Origin: CBDCME01 sp965218865 | GTDB lineage: Bacteria; Pseudomonadota; Alphaproteobacteria; JAAXGF01 | Assembly: GCA_965218865.1 (NCBI GenBank) | Contig: CBDCME010000005.1 | Coordinates: forward strand, 4,006-68,005 | Direction of reading: 5' to 3' | DNA length: 64,000 bases | Part shown: positions 36,815-45,958 of the stretch, in pieces | Layout of the letters: each line of letters begins with the position of its first letter | How positions within the stretch are numbered: position 1 is the first letter of the stretch | Made by a program: the position numbers and the translations under genes | The notes under the pieces: model-generated | Told to the model about the DNA's origin: nothing | Databases searched by the model: none | The model's input: only the letters and a program-made list of their open reading frames with translations

Positions 36815-37978
36815 CCAACCGCCCTAGAGTTTGACTCGCGCAAAGGTTTACACGCTAGGTTTTGTGTGATTCAAGGTTGTTGGCAACAAGGGAGTGTGTT
36901 CAATGCCAACGATTCCTTTGCGAAACGACTTTGATGCTGAAAGAGTCCGTGTTCTTGCGGCACGGAGCGATGATGGGAACCAGGCGCGACGGCTTTTGTC
37001 GATGGCGGCCATCTACGATGGGATGGATCGAGCGTGCGCGGCGGGTATTGGCGGCATGGATCGGCAGACGTTGCGGGACTGGGTTCACCGGTTCAACGCG
37101 GGAGGTCCGGCCGGTCTGATCGACCGCAAGCCGAACGGGGCGTTGCGTCGGTTGACGCCGTCGCAAATGGCGGCGCTTTCGCGGGCTATCGAGGCCGGTC
37201 CCGATCCCGAACGGGATGGGGTCGTGCGCTGGCGCTGCATCGATCTCAAGCAACTGATCCGAACGCGCTTCGGCGTGGACTATCACGAGCGGAGCGTCGG
37301 CAAGCTGCTGGCCGCGCTCGGGTTCTCGCATATTTCCGCGCGCCCGCGCCACGTCGGCCAGGATGCGCGGGCACAGGAGGAATTTAAAAAAAAGTTTTCC
37401 CGAACACTTGGCAAAAATCGTAGCGGCACAGCCACCGGACACGCCCATCGAGGTTTGGTTTCAAGATGAAATGCGCGTCGGCCAGAAGAACAGCCTGGTG
37501 CGCCAGTGGGCCCCAAAGGGATCGCGCCCGCGCCAGGTCAAGGACCTACGGACCTCTTCGGCGTATCTCTTCGGCGCCATCTGCCCCGAGCGCGGTGAGG
37601 GCGCGGCGCTGGTCATGCCGCGCGCCAATACTGAAGCCATGGACCTGCATCTCGAGGAAATCAGCCGGGCCGTTGCCCCAAACGCCCATGCCGTCGTGCT
37701 GCTCGACCAAGCCGCATGGCACACCACTGCCAAACTCGGCATCCCGGAGAACATCTCCCTCGTGCCTTTGCCACCCAAGTCCCCGGAGCTCAATCCCGCC
37801 GAAAATGTCGGGCAATACCTCCGCCAGAACTGGCTCTCCAATCGTGTCTTCGACTCCTATGAAGCCATCGTCGAGGCCTCTTGCCAAGCCTGGAACAACC
37901 TGACCGACCTACCTTGGAAGATCATGTCCATCGGCCTCAGAGCGTGGGCTCGCACAAGTCAATGTTAAGGGCGGTTGG
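36815..37978 (+). mobile_element. IS630-family element, copy 3 (1164 bp)
   Basis: Same inverted repeats as copy 1, flanked by TA (36813-36814 and 37979-37980). Inserted in the ISNCY-type relic. Confidence 0.9.
36903..37968 (+). CDS. IS630-family transposase (copy 3), frameshift at A8
   Basis: As copy 1 with three visible substitutions (LGKNRSG, AENVGQYL and TDLPWK). The Trp-to-Gly change lies two residues after the catalytic Glu (AEN), so activity of this copy is doubtful. Confidence 0.8.
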
Positions 37979-38099
37979 TATGAGTTGCGAGGAAGCGGCT
38001 TCGATACCGGGGGTTTCGCTGAGTACGTTTGGGCGTTGGCGCCGGCGCAGGGGCTTTCTTTGACCGGCGGCTCGGCAAGGTGTCGGCCCGGCGGGCGCC

Positions 38100-40464
38100 T
38101 CACAACGGCCCACAGTTGACTCAATAGTGCTGATCCGGTTACATGGCCGACCATGCACGTCGGTCTTCACCAGTTTCGGGCTGAGACGATCAGGTGGTTT
38201 TGCGATGCGGTTTCCGAGGAAGGCCGCACGCGGAACTCGCTTGCCCGCGATCTTTGTACGCTGGAGGGCTGGACCGGTGATCGAGGCGAGTACTGCCTCG
38301 GCTCGGCGCGCAAGGCCCTGCCGGTTCTCGCGGACAAGCTCGGGCTTGAGTTGCCGACGGCGCGGGTAGCGTTTGGCGGGCGGTGTCGCGATGGCGAGCG
38401 GACGGCGGATTATCCGGACCTTTCGCTTCGCTGCCGGGTTGCCCAACTGGGCACGGTGACACTGGCGCTGGTGTCGGGGGATACGGACCGCCGGCGTTGG
38501 GAGTCCATGATGGCGACGCACCACCCGCAAGGCTGGGCCCGCGCGCCGGGCGGCCAACTGCGCTACTGGGCTTGTTCGTCGGTCCATGGACGCCTTGGCG
38601 GTATCGGGTTTTGCGCCGCGAGCTGGCACCAGAAGGCGCGCGACGGCTTCATCGGCTGGTCCACGGACGCGCGAGCCGCGAACCTCTCGAAGATCGTCAA
38701 CAACCATCGCTTTCTGCTTCTGCCTGGCGTGCGGGTTCACGGTCTGGCCTCCCGGGTGCTGCGACTGGCGACGAAACGCGTGGCGACCGACTGGGAGGCG
38801 ACGTACAAGGTGCGCCCGGTGATGGCCTACAGCTATGTCGGCCCCGACCATGCCGGCACCTGCTATCGGGCGGCGGGCTGGGAATGCTGTCCTCACCCGA
38901 CCTCGGGCCAGCCGCCGGGGTCCGGCGGCGGCGCCCTGCCGCGCACGGTGTGGATGAAGCCGCTGGCTGCGGACTGGCGGGCGGTGTTGTGTGCTGAGAG
39001 GGCCCGCGATATCCGCGCGGCGCCGGCGCTGCACATGGACGAACGCACGGATTGGGCCGAGCGGGAATACGCGCGCAGCACGCATCCCGATGGCCGGGTT
39101 CGGGATCGGATCGTGCGCATCGGGCGGGCGTGGCTCGACCGTCCGGGGGCCGCGATCCCGGCGATCTTTCCGGCCCGCGCGGAGCGCAAGGCGGCCTATC
39201 GGCTGTTGTCGAACGGGAGCGTGACCATGGACCATATCCTGGAGCCGCATCAGGCGACGATGGTCGAGCGCTGCCAGCTGGAGGAGGTCGTGCTCGCCAT
39301 TCAAGACACAACCTCGCTCAACTACGAAGGGCTCGAGGCGACCGGCGGGCTCGTCGCGATCGGCGGCGGCGGCAGCAAGGGCGTCCGCGGCTTGTGGGCG
39401 CATGTGGGGCTGGCGGTCAACCTCGCCGGGCGGCCGCTCGGCGTGTTCTCGCTCGATGCGACCTACTGCGACGGCGACAGGGCGGAGAGCGCGAGTGTGC
39501 GCTGGCAGCGCGGACTCGAGCGGGCACAGGAACTGGCCCGCGCCTGTCCGGCGACGCGGGTAGTAACCGTCTGCGACCGGGAGGCAGACATCTGGGCGTT
39601 GTTCGTCAAGGCGGCATCGCACGGCGCCGCGTTGCTGGTGCGTGCGCGCCGGTCGACGCGGCGCCGTGTCGTCGTGGAAACAGGCGGGAAGCAGGACCTG
39701 TGGGACCATGTCGCCACGCTCCCGCGAGTTGCGGGCAAGACCGTGGAGATCGCCGCCTGCGGCGGCAAGCGGGCGCGGCCCAGGCGCCAGGCAAAGCTGG
39801 ACCTGCGCGCCGGCTGGGTGAAGCTGGATCCACCGCTGCGCCCCGCCCGTAGCGCCGGGCGCCGGGAGCCGATCGATGCGCTCGCCGTGACCGCCACCGA
39901 ACCCAATCCGCCCCCCGGCAAGGAGCCCCTGCACTGGGTGCTGCTGACCACCGAAGGCAGTGCGGACGCCGAGACCGCAAAAACCGTCGTCGACTGGTAC
40001 GAACGCCGATGGACCATCGAGGAGTACTTCCGGGTGCTGAAGACCGGTACCCGTGTCGAGAACCGCAGGCTCGACCACGCCGATGACCTGCGAAAGTGTC
40101 TCGCCTTCGATGCCATCACCGCCTGCCATGTCTTCGATCTCGAACGCATGGCCCGCGACAAACCGCACACGCGCGCCGACGAGGTCGTCACCGATGACGA
40201 AATCGTCATCCTCTACGTCAGGCTGATCGCTTACGGCATCGCCCGCGCGCGTCCGCCGCCGGACAAGCCCCCGGACATCCGCACCTTCGTTATCGACGTC
40301 GCAAAGCTCGCAGGCTTCCATCCACGAACAAGCCAGCCGCTGCCGGGGACCACGCTGCTCTGGAAAGGGTATGTCTACCTGCGAGACGCCGCTCACACAT
40401 ACCGAGCCTTGAAGGAGCTGGACATGATCAAGCACTGAACAGACTCAACTGTGGGGTGTTGTGA
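38100..40464 (+). mobile_element. IS4/Tn5-type element with DUF4338 fusion, 2365 bp
   Basis: Ends TCACAAC-GGC-CCACAGTTGA and the imperfect complement (GTTGTGA at 40458-40464). GGCGGGCGCC (about 10 bp) lies outside the left end and, offset by one G, outside the right end, consistent with an IS4-type target duplication. Inserted in the ISNCY-type relic. Confidence 0.8.
38153..40438 (+). CDS. IS4-family (Tn5-like) transposase with N-terminal DUF4338 (DruA-like) domain
   Basis: 761 residues. About 1-75: winged-helix-like start with ARKALPVLADKLGL, as in stand-alone DruA proteins. About 95-290: DUF4338 core (GGQLRYWAC, ASWHQKARDGFIGW, NNHRFLLLPGV, LASRVLRL, DWEATY, AGTCYRAAGW). About 295-370: Tn5-type N-terminal DNA-binding domain (ERKAAYRLLSN). 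About 380-750: DDE domain with IQDTTSLNY, VCDREADIW and the IS4 YREK signature (Y-ERR-WTI-E-EYFRVL-K). All catalytic residues are visible. Tn5-like transposases are about 450-480 residues, so about 290 residues are added. Confidence 0.85.
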   Translation: MHVGLHQFRAETIRWFCDAVSEEGRTRNSLARDLCTLEGWTGDRGEYCLGSARKALPVLADKLGLELPTARVAFGGRCRDGERTADYPDLSLRCRVAQLGTVTLALVSGDTDRRRWESMMATHHPQGWARAPGGQLRYWACSSVHGRLGGIGFCAASWHQKARDGFIGWSTDARAANLSKIVNNHRFLLLPGVRVHGLASRVLRLATKRVATDWEATYKVRPVMAYSYVGPDHAGTCYRAAGWECCPHPTSGQPPGSGGGALPRTVWMKPLAADWRAVLCAERARDIRAAPALHMDERTDWAEREYARSTHPDGRVRDRIVRIGRAWLDRPGAAIPAIFPARAERKAAYRLLSNGSVTMDHILEPHQATMVERCQLEEVVLAIQDTTSLNYEGLEATGGLVAIGGGGSKGVRGLWAHVGLAVNLAGRPLGVFSLDATYCDGDRAESASVRWQRGLERAQELARACPATRVVTVCDREADIWALFVKAASHGAALLVRARRSTRRRVVVETGGKQDLWDHVATLPRVAGKTVEIAACGGKRARPRRQAKLDLRAGWVKLDPPLRPARSAGRREPIDALAVTATEPNPPPGKEPLHWVLLTTEGSADAETAKTVVDWYERRWTIEEYFRVLKTGTRVENRRLDHADDLRKCLAFDAITACHVFDLERMARDKPHTRADEVVTDDEIVILYVRLIAYGIARARPPPDKPPDIRTFVIDVAKLAGFHPRTSQPLPGTTLLWKGYVYLRDAAHTYRALKELDMIKH

Positions 40465-40686
40465 GGGCGGGCGCCGGTCGACGAGGTGGCGCGGGGGCTC
40501 GAGTTGTTCGAGACGCGGTATTGCGACTTACTTCCACGAGAAGCTGCTGAGCGAGCCGCGATGAGGGGCCGCATGACTCATTTTCCTCGGTTCGTTGTCG
40601 CCAGGGGACGAATCAACCGTCGTCTCCGATTGCAATTGTTTTCAGTCGATGAGCATCTGTTTATTTGTCGGTTTAAGTGTCTCTCT

Positions 40687-40722
40687 TCGAAAATGCGCGT
40701 CCGCGCATTGGTTGCGTCTGTT
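40687..40722 (+). repeat. dispersed repeat A, half copy
   Basis: TTCGAAAATGCGCGTCCGCG followed by CATTGGTTGCGTCTG: the left half of repeat A only, with GG for TT in the T run. The right half and the hairpin are missing. Confidence 0.65.
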
Positions 40723-40730
40723 CCTGCCCG

Positions 40731-41300
40731 TCACTTGCAGCTGTCATCCTCGGGGCAACTCATAAGTAAGAAATAAAGGAGAGGATATACGCTCGGCTCG
40801 ATTCTCCACTCTGTGCTAATCCCCGAGATCTCGGCTTGATGGTTTTTCTCGAGCCAACCTTCTCCTATAGTGTCTAGCTGGCTCGGTCGGTGGCGTGATG
40901 CATGCTTGAGACGCGGCGTACCAGCCATGAGGGGGAGCATATTTCTCAGCTTTTTCAACGGATAAATTTTTTGGGACTTGAATTCAAGATAATTACGTAT
41001 GTCATCCATGCTTTTCCAATTCCCACCTTTTAGCGCGCAAAGAATAAGAAAACGATCCTTGCCAACCTCCCCGCGTATCATGCGCTCCCACCATATTTTG
41101 AATTTGTTTTCCTCCGTATTCGGCAACCGAAGTTCTCCGCCAAAGTCGCCAAACATGTTGACCGCGTCGAACGGACGCTCCGCGCCGATGTTGAGCTTTC
41201 CGTCTCTCTGCTCAAACTTCCGCTTCTTTGCCTCGCCGTCGATGCTCGGAAGAGCTACAAGAGCGGCGACGAACAACCATAGCAGCTTGTGCACCGCCAA
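40731..41300 (-). CDS. secreted or anchored protein, unknown function
   Basis: 189 residues. Hydrophobic N-terminus (about 5-20) compatible with a signal peptide, then a basic, polar region without recognised motif (KRKFEQRDGKLN, WWERMIRGEVGKDRFL). Lower GC than the core genes. It lies next to a broken repeat A and may be part of the accessory region. Confidence 0.5.
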   Translation of the reverse strand: MAVHKLLWLFVAALVALPSIDGEAKKRKFEQRDGKLNIGAERPFDAVNMFGDFGGELRLPNTEENKFKIWWERMIRGEVGKDRFLILCALKGGNWKSMDDIRNYLEFKSQKIYPLKKLRNMLPLMAGTPRLKHASRHRPSQLDTIGEGWLEKNHQAEISGISTEWRIEPSVYPLLYFLLMSCPEDDSCK

Positions 41301-42093
41301 TTCCCATCTCCACCACTACTGATAATTGGACAACCAAGATTTCCCGGATGACTCCATTTGAACTACACCGCAAAACGCCGGCCTCGGGGGGGGAATGGAG
41401 CCCTCATTAGTCACATGGGTCGAGTTCTCCTGTCGTCAATGAATGAACTGGCCCCGTGGGCGCGGCCGAGCAGGTCGTTTTCGTGACCAGGGCCACGAAC
41501 ACTTGGCGCGGTTGACCTAGTGCACCGGCGCATTCACTTCGTTCACACCCCCGTGCACCAGGCCTTTGTCGATGCATCAACTTTCCAAACTTCGGCTGTC
41601 GCCTCCGTTTGGGTCGATGCACTAGGCAAGGGCCCATGGGGCGCGCGGAATTTCAGGTCGTGCGCTCTCGGAACTGGCCTGAACTCGCGTGGCCGATCTG
41701 GTCAAGCGTCTGGTTTGTTTGCATTTTTCAGTCAGGCGCCGATGAAGGAATTTCTCGCTCGGCCAGGGTGGCCCCAGTACAGGATCGCCCGGGGGGTCCG
41801 TGGCGCCGGGAGGACCTCGCCGGCAGGTGTAGCGCGACAGAAATATTTATGAATCGGCGTCAGAAATAATTAAGAATGGCTGGAAAAAGGAGCGGATTTT
41901 TCGGGCTGTTTTGGCTTCGAAAATCTATACCGTTTCGACGGTGCTTTAAGGACCGTTTTTACCGTGTCAAATGGTGCAGTGGCGGGGGTAGGACGCGGCT
42001 AACCGAATATGCGGCGGAGGTCGGCGCGCTTTAGCGGAAACGAAGGCATGAAACAAGCTGGCGCCGCCGGCCATTTTCCCACGCATTTTGGCC
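41301..42093. other. intergenic region holding repeat B copy 2 only
   Basis: Apart from the 109-bp repeat at 41517-41625, no gene or RNA is recognised in this stretch of nearly 800 bases. Confidence 0.4.
41517..41625. repeat. 109-bp dispersed repeat B, copy 2
   Basis: CTAG-bounded, same length as the copies at 21008 and 60802 and differing by only a few bases. Confidence 0.85.
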
Positions 42094-42645
42094 TCATACC
42101 ATCGCGCACTTCGGAATTTCCAACATCTTCTCTCTATGCTCTCGAAGACGGGCCTCAAAGATGCCAGAGTAAGACGATAACGCTTTCTCCAATTTCGGTA
42201 AGTTTGAGTTCACGCTCGGCTCGTCGCCCTCGATAAGGTTGTGTTTTTGGATGAGGCCGTAAATTTTCAAGCTTTCGTCATCGGCCTGGCCACTCCAACG
42301 TTTCTCGTCAGACCTTGGATGTTTGTAGGCAGTCACGCAAGCAATCTCGACTGTATTGAGGCATTCACCCAGCTCTCCAAAGATTTCTTGGCGCTTTTTC
42401 TTGTCCTGTGGAAAATTGTGCGTTCTGAGGTGGGTTTTCGTATACCTATCCAAATCCGAAAGCGCCCGGCGCATCGGATTATAAACAGTCTCCCTATATT
42501 CTTCCCAGACGTGCTGAGCGCGAGTGTGGGATCGCTGCTTACGAAAAACGTAACAGCTGAAACATATGCTACCAAGACCCGTAAAAAATCCTATGAGTCC
42601 GGTCCCAATGGCAACAAGAATTCGAGGGTCACACTACTCGGTCAT
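42094..42645 (-). CDS. membrane-anchored coiled-coil protein with an amber codon at position 4
   Basis: From ATG 42645 the frame reads MTE, then TAG (42634-42636), then CDPRILVAIGTGLIGFF and another helix-forming stretch (a transmembrane segment), followed by about 150 charged, helical residues to the stop at 42094. The first ordinary start after the amber codon is ATG 42474, which would leave out the transmembrane helix. So either a rare start is used just after the TAG, or the gene carries a nonsense mutation. It lies downstream of, and in the same direction as, the ATPase/STAS-like pair. No family recognised. Confidence 0.5.
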
Positions 42646-42708
42646 GCGCTACCCGACCCAAACTCATTTGACCGCAGCTAAAGAGTAAAGCCAGTTTTCA
42701 GATCAGAA

Positions 42709-43041
42709 TCAGCCTGTGGCGGTCATGAGGGGCTCAAACTCGCAAGAGCACCGCTCCAACCCTTGGTTTATTTGCGGCCGAAGGGCCTCAGGCATATCAA
42801 AGTGATACTTTTCAAGCAGACGGTCGTGCCCGAGGGTATTGTAGCTATCACCAAACATGCCACAGAAGAAAGAAGTTGAGATGGCGTAGACATGATCCGG
42901 AATACGCACTTTCACGACTCCCTCATCTTTATCGAGATCATCCATTTTGAACTTGTCGCGTGCACTAAGGCCCCGGTCCTTACCGGACAGGTTCCGGACT
43001 TTCCCGTTCGACGTATATTCCGAGAGATCAATCTCTTTCAT
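42709..43041 (-). CDS. STAS-like (DUF4325) protein
   Basis: 110 residues. The segment VKVRIPDHVYAISTSFFCGMFGDS and the following FDMPEALRPQINQGLER fit the DUF4325 STAS-like family. Its start codon lies 14 bases inside the end of the ATPase gene, so they are translationally coupled. In known systems STAS-like proteins partner with GHKL ATPases much as anti-anti-sigma factors partner with anti-sigma kinases; what this pair controls is unknown. Confidence 0.7.
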   Translation of the reverse strand: MKEIDLSEYTSNGKVRNLSGKDRGLSARDKFKMDDLDKDEGVVKVRIPDHVYAISTSFFCGMFGDSYNTLGHDRLLEKYHFDMPEALRPQINQGLERCSCEFEPLMTATG

Positions 43042-44476
43042 GGGTTCTCGCCTCCAGCGCTTCGTGATCTAGTGAAAATCGCAACGCTACGATCGTCCCC
43101 GGAAAAACATCTTCCAGGTCGAAAACATATTTCTCATCTGGCGGAGATTCAAACGACTTTCTCGCATTAAAAGGCTGAACACGTCGTCGGCCATCCGTGC
43201 CCTCGCGGTGCACTCCCCTGTAAGGGCCTGAGAAACGGATACAGGATTTCCCAGAAATTATAGTGATCGCGGGCTGGTGGTTTTCGTCGTCTGTACCCCC
43301 CAGTACGTTGGTTAGTTGGATCAGTTCCATCATGCCCATACCGCCCCTCCCGGGCAAGGACGATACGCCATCCTGCATCGCGTACAGAGTGGCCAACACA
43401 TCTCTGCTTGGCCCAGACTTTGAGCGATGACGAGCTATGTACGAATTCAGGTCCTTGCTAATTTCTTTCGAGACCGATGATTGGAGGATGCTCTCGGCGA
43501 TGGTGGTTCCGAGATTGGCCATGGCCACATGGCAGTCATGCCAAGGATAGTCACGATTTCGTTTATCCGCGTCGTTCGCTTTGCTCCGTGCCATGAACCC
43601 GGCAACATACCACTCGCCAATTTCCTCACCAGGACGGCTGTGGCGTTCGGCGTTATCCAGGATTTCAGTAACAATCGTGCTGAGGTGTGGTTTTGCGTGA
43701 TCAAGGAGTTTCATTGGTGAAGGAAGGGCACCGAGCCATTCGTTGACCGTATCAACCAACTCGTCCGCGACCATCGAGAATTTAATGGCCTTGGCAGGGG
43801 TGGCGGTTGGCGTGCCTGGATTTCGCTGTCTCAGTCGAAAGGCCCAAACGTCTTTTTTGTCCTTCAAATCCTGGAATTCATTCATCCGCATGAATTCGCG
43901 GAGGCCCACGGCCTCGATTACCTTTTGGACAGGGACACTGATTGTTCCTCCGAGCAAAAATGGCGCCATCCCTTTGCTCATCAGTCCCAAGACCACATAG
44001 GGTCCGATGTCTAGAATTTGGTTGTCCCCGAAGTCCAGCCTGCCCGTCCGAGCCTCGCACTCCGCGGCCGCGATGTCGCGCAGTGTGCGCATTGTTTCGT
44101 TGGGCGCGTCCACGAATGAAAATCCTTGGAGTCTGAAACTGACGGCCTTTTTCCTCTTAGCTGACGTCATCCAACTCCGCGGGCGTGCGGGGTAAAGGGT
44201 GTTAAGGATAAGGTCTTTTTTGTATCTGTATCCGGTCGGAATCATGCCCCGAGTCAGCGTTTTTAATTCAGGGAGGGTGCCCAGTGCTCTCCGGCGTCGT
44301 TTTACAAGGCGTCGGATGAGAACGTGCGCTTGTCGGTCGCTGGATCGGTGCTTTCGATTTCGTTGGTAGACCAAACGGCATAAGGAAAAAAATTCTTCCT
44401 CCGAGAGTGGTTTGATTACTTCGGAGGTAAGCTTCCGAAATGGCAGCGGCCAGATTTTATCAAGCAATTGACCCAT
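43028..44476 (-). CDS. GHKL-type ATPase
   Basis: 482 residues, no transmembrane segment. Residues about 1-260 show no recognised domain. A Bergerat fold follows: N-box TIVTEILDNAERHS (about 270-283) and a glycine-rich lid GRGGMGMMELIQL (about 370-382), then a C-terminal beta-rich part. There is no phosphoacceptor histidine domain. Operon partner of the STAS-like gene by 14-base overlap and probably of the membrane protein further downstream. Likely an ATP-dependent switch protein; a defence or stress role is only an inference from the accessory context. Confidence 0.75.
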   Translation of the reverse strand: MGQLLDKIWPLPFRKLTSEVIKPLSEEEFFSLCRLVYQRNRKHRSSDRQAHVLIRRLVKRRRRALGTLPELKTLTRGMIPTGYRYKKDLILNTLYPARPRSWMTSAKRKKAVSFRLQGFSFVDAPNETMRTLRDIAAAECEARTGRLDFGDNQILDIGPYVVLGLMSKGMAPFLLGGTISVPVQKVIEAVGLREFMRMNEFQDLKDKKDVWAFRLRQRNPGTPTATPAKAIKFSMVADELVDTVNEWLGALPSPMKLLDHAKPHLSTIVTEILDNAERHSRPGEEIGEWYVAGFMARSKANDADKRNRDYPWHDCHVAMANLGTTIAESILQSSVSKEISKDLNSYIARHRSKSGPSRDVLATLYAMQDGVSSLPGRGGMGMMELIQLTNVLGGTDDENHQPAITIISGKSCIRFSGPYRGVHREGTDGRRRVQPFNARKSFESPPDEKYVFDLEDVFPGTIVALRFSLDHEALEARTHERD

Positions 44477-44619
44477 GAGCGTACTTTCACAATTGTCTGC
44501 CTCACCGAGGAACTGTGGGGAGATCCCGGTTTTTTGGAAAACCTAGTTAGGTTGTTGTCTAATTCAGGCGTCTCCGTCAATCCCACCCGCAGCAACATTT
44601 CTCCACCCCAGCGCGTCTC

Positions 44620-45435
44620 TCATATCCTGATTCCCAGGATTTCGTACACCTTATAGGTGGCGCCATCGCCGGAATACTTGCTCAAGGTGAAGCGCAGGCG
44701 CCGTTCGTCGGCCTTGATCACCGAAATCGTGGTGGTGCCGAGGACGCGGGTTGTTGTGCGGCCGCTGCGGTCCCTGTGCGTGCTCGTGAAATTCTTGGAA
44801 TAAATCGTGACCGAGGAATCGAGGTCGCGCACCAAACGCGGGCCCACCGGGGCGATGCTCAACACCAGCCAGACCGCGGCGTATCCGCTCAGGCCGGCGA
44901 GCAGGTCGATGTCGGTGTCGCCGTTGGCGAGTTCGATGCCATCCGTCGAGGTGAAGAGCCTGCCGCCGCCGGCGGTCTGGAGGCCGGCGGGGGAGACGGC
45001 GAGGTCGTCGCGTTCCTGGGCCCGGGCCTCCTCGGCGGTGGCGAACCTGGCGAGGCCGGCGCGGGCGGTGGTGGCGGTGCGCTGGTTGAGCCAGCCGGCG
45101 GTGACGGCGCCGCTGCCGCCCGTGCCTTCCACCTCGGCGGAGGTGGCCAGGCGGACGGCCCCGGTCCCAGTATCGGTGGCATCCGGTAGGTGGCTGGAGG
45201 CCACCTTGGCGTTGGCGTCGAGGGGGGCGGCGCCGTTGGCCTCGCCCCTGCCGGTGCGCCAGCCGGGGACCTTGCCGTTAGTGTCGAGGTCGCAGACGCC
45301 GTCGGCCTGGCCGCGGGCGCCGATGATCGTCTTGAGGTAATCGACGATCTTTTTCATCATGGGCCGGAACAGGGCCGGGCTGTCGCTTCCAGCGTCGGCG
45401 TGTTCGCCCGAGAGGTCGTCGGTGGGCCATGCCAT
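44620..45435 (-). CDS. phage tail fibre-like protein
   Basis: 271 residues. ATG 45435 has AGGAG at good spacing and gives MAWPTDDLSGE. Short repetitive segments typical of tail-fibre shafts (DTNGKVPGW, DANAKVASSHLPDATDTGTGAVRLATSAEV, ARAGLARFATAEEA) lead to a beta-rich C-terminal domain of about 110 residues. The LATSAEV and LARFATAEEA repeats resemble phage tail-fibre repeats. Follows a second tail-type gene on the same strand. Confidence 0.7.
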   Translation of the reverse strand: MAWPTDDLSGEHADAGSDSPALFRPMMKKIVDYLKTIIGARGQADGVCDLDTNGKVPGWRTGRGEANGAAPLDANAKVASSHLPDATDTGTGAVRLATSAEVEGTGGSGAVTAGWLNQRTATTARAGLARFATAEEARAQERDDLAVSPAGLQTAGGGRLFTSTDGIELANGDTDIDLLAGLSGYAAVWLVLSIAPVGPRLVRDLDSSVTIYSKNFTSTHRDRSGRTTTRVLGTTTISVIKADERRLRFTLSKYSGDGATYKVYEILGIRI

Positions 45436-45452
45436 GGGGCTGTCTCCTTGTC

Positions 45453-45958
45453 TCAGGCGCGCACGCCGCGGATCACGGCGTCGATCGTGGCGTCGGCGGG
45501 ATTGCCGTCTCCATCGAATATCTTGATGCGGGTGGGGTTGTTCTTGTTGTCGAGGGTCCATGACCATCCGGGTCCGACCGATTGCAGGGTGACGTCGACG
45601 TCGGTGACGCGGGCCAGGGTGGTGGGCACGGTGCGGCCGGCGGCGGCCGAGCCTTCCCAGTTCGCAGTGTCGGCGTCGAGGAACCTCTGGACGGCGGCGG
45701 GGGCGAGCAGGCTGTAACAGAGGTAATCGAGGCGGAGCACGGCGGTGCCGTCTCCGGCGAGCCGCCAGCGGAGCTGGAGATGGCGGGCGGTGATCAGGTC
45801 TCCGGCCGCGTGATCGGTCCAAGCCGCGGTGGCGAGGCCCCCGGCGGTATCGGCGGTGCGGTACTGTGGAAGGTGACCTCGCCCGAGGTCTCGCCCTCCC
45901 AGGCGATGGAGAAGGGCACCTCGGCGCCGAGGTCGACGGCATCGGTGGTATAGGTCAT
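45453..45958 (-). pseudogene. phage tail-type protein, frameshifted and fused to an IS fragment
   Basis: ATG 45958 reads MTYTTDAVDLGAEVPFSIAW and continues to FHST near 45866; there the sensible frame changes (TADTAGGLATAAWTDH) and runs to the stop at 45453 with a beta-rich C-terminus. One base was gained or lost near 45868. Immediately upstream of ATG 45958 lies the cut end of an IS1595 transposase gene, in the same frame. Confidence 0.6.

Larger units (their letters stand above)
36655..40565 (+). pseudogene. ISNCY-type transposase relic hosting two nested elements
   Basis: ATG 36736 opens MARTRVLEEVRIMRFEEV, the typical N-terminus of ISNCY (ISDol1-like) transposases; the likely left terminal repeat starts near 36655 (TGTCGGTAGC). 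IS630 copy 3 sits at a TA after codon 26; removing it gives a continuous helix-turn-helix (MSCEEAASIPGVSLSTFGRW). The frame is then broken, but FDRRLGKVSARRAP reads up to 38099, where the IS4/DUF4338 element begins. Beyond it, APVDEVARGLELFETRY continues at about 40473, followed by FHEKLLSE in a shifted frame. The catalytic region is gone. Confidence 0.65.

Noticed and set aside
37937..40435. 832-codon minus-strand frame opposite the IS4/DUF4338 transposase
   Set aside because: Antisense shadow with no motif; the plus strand has the YREK signature and all domains.
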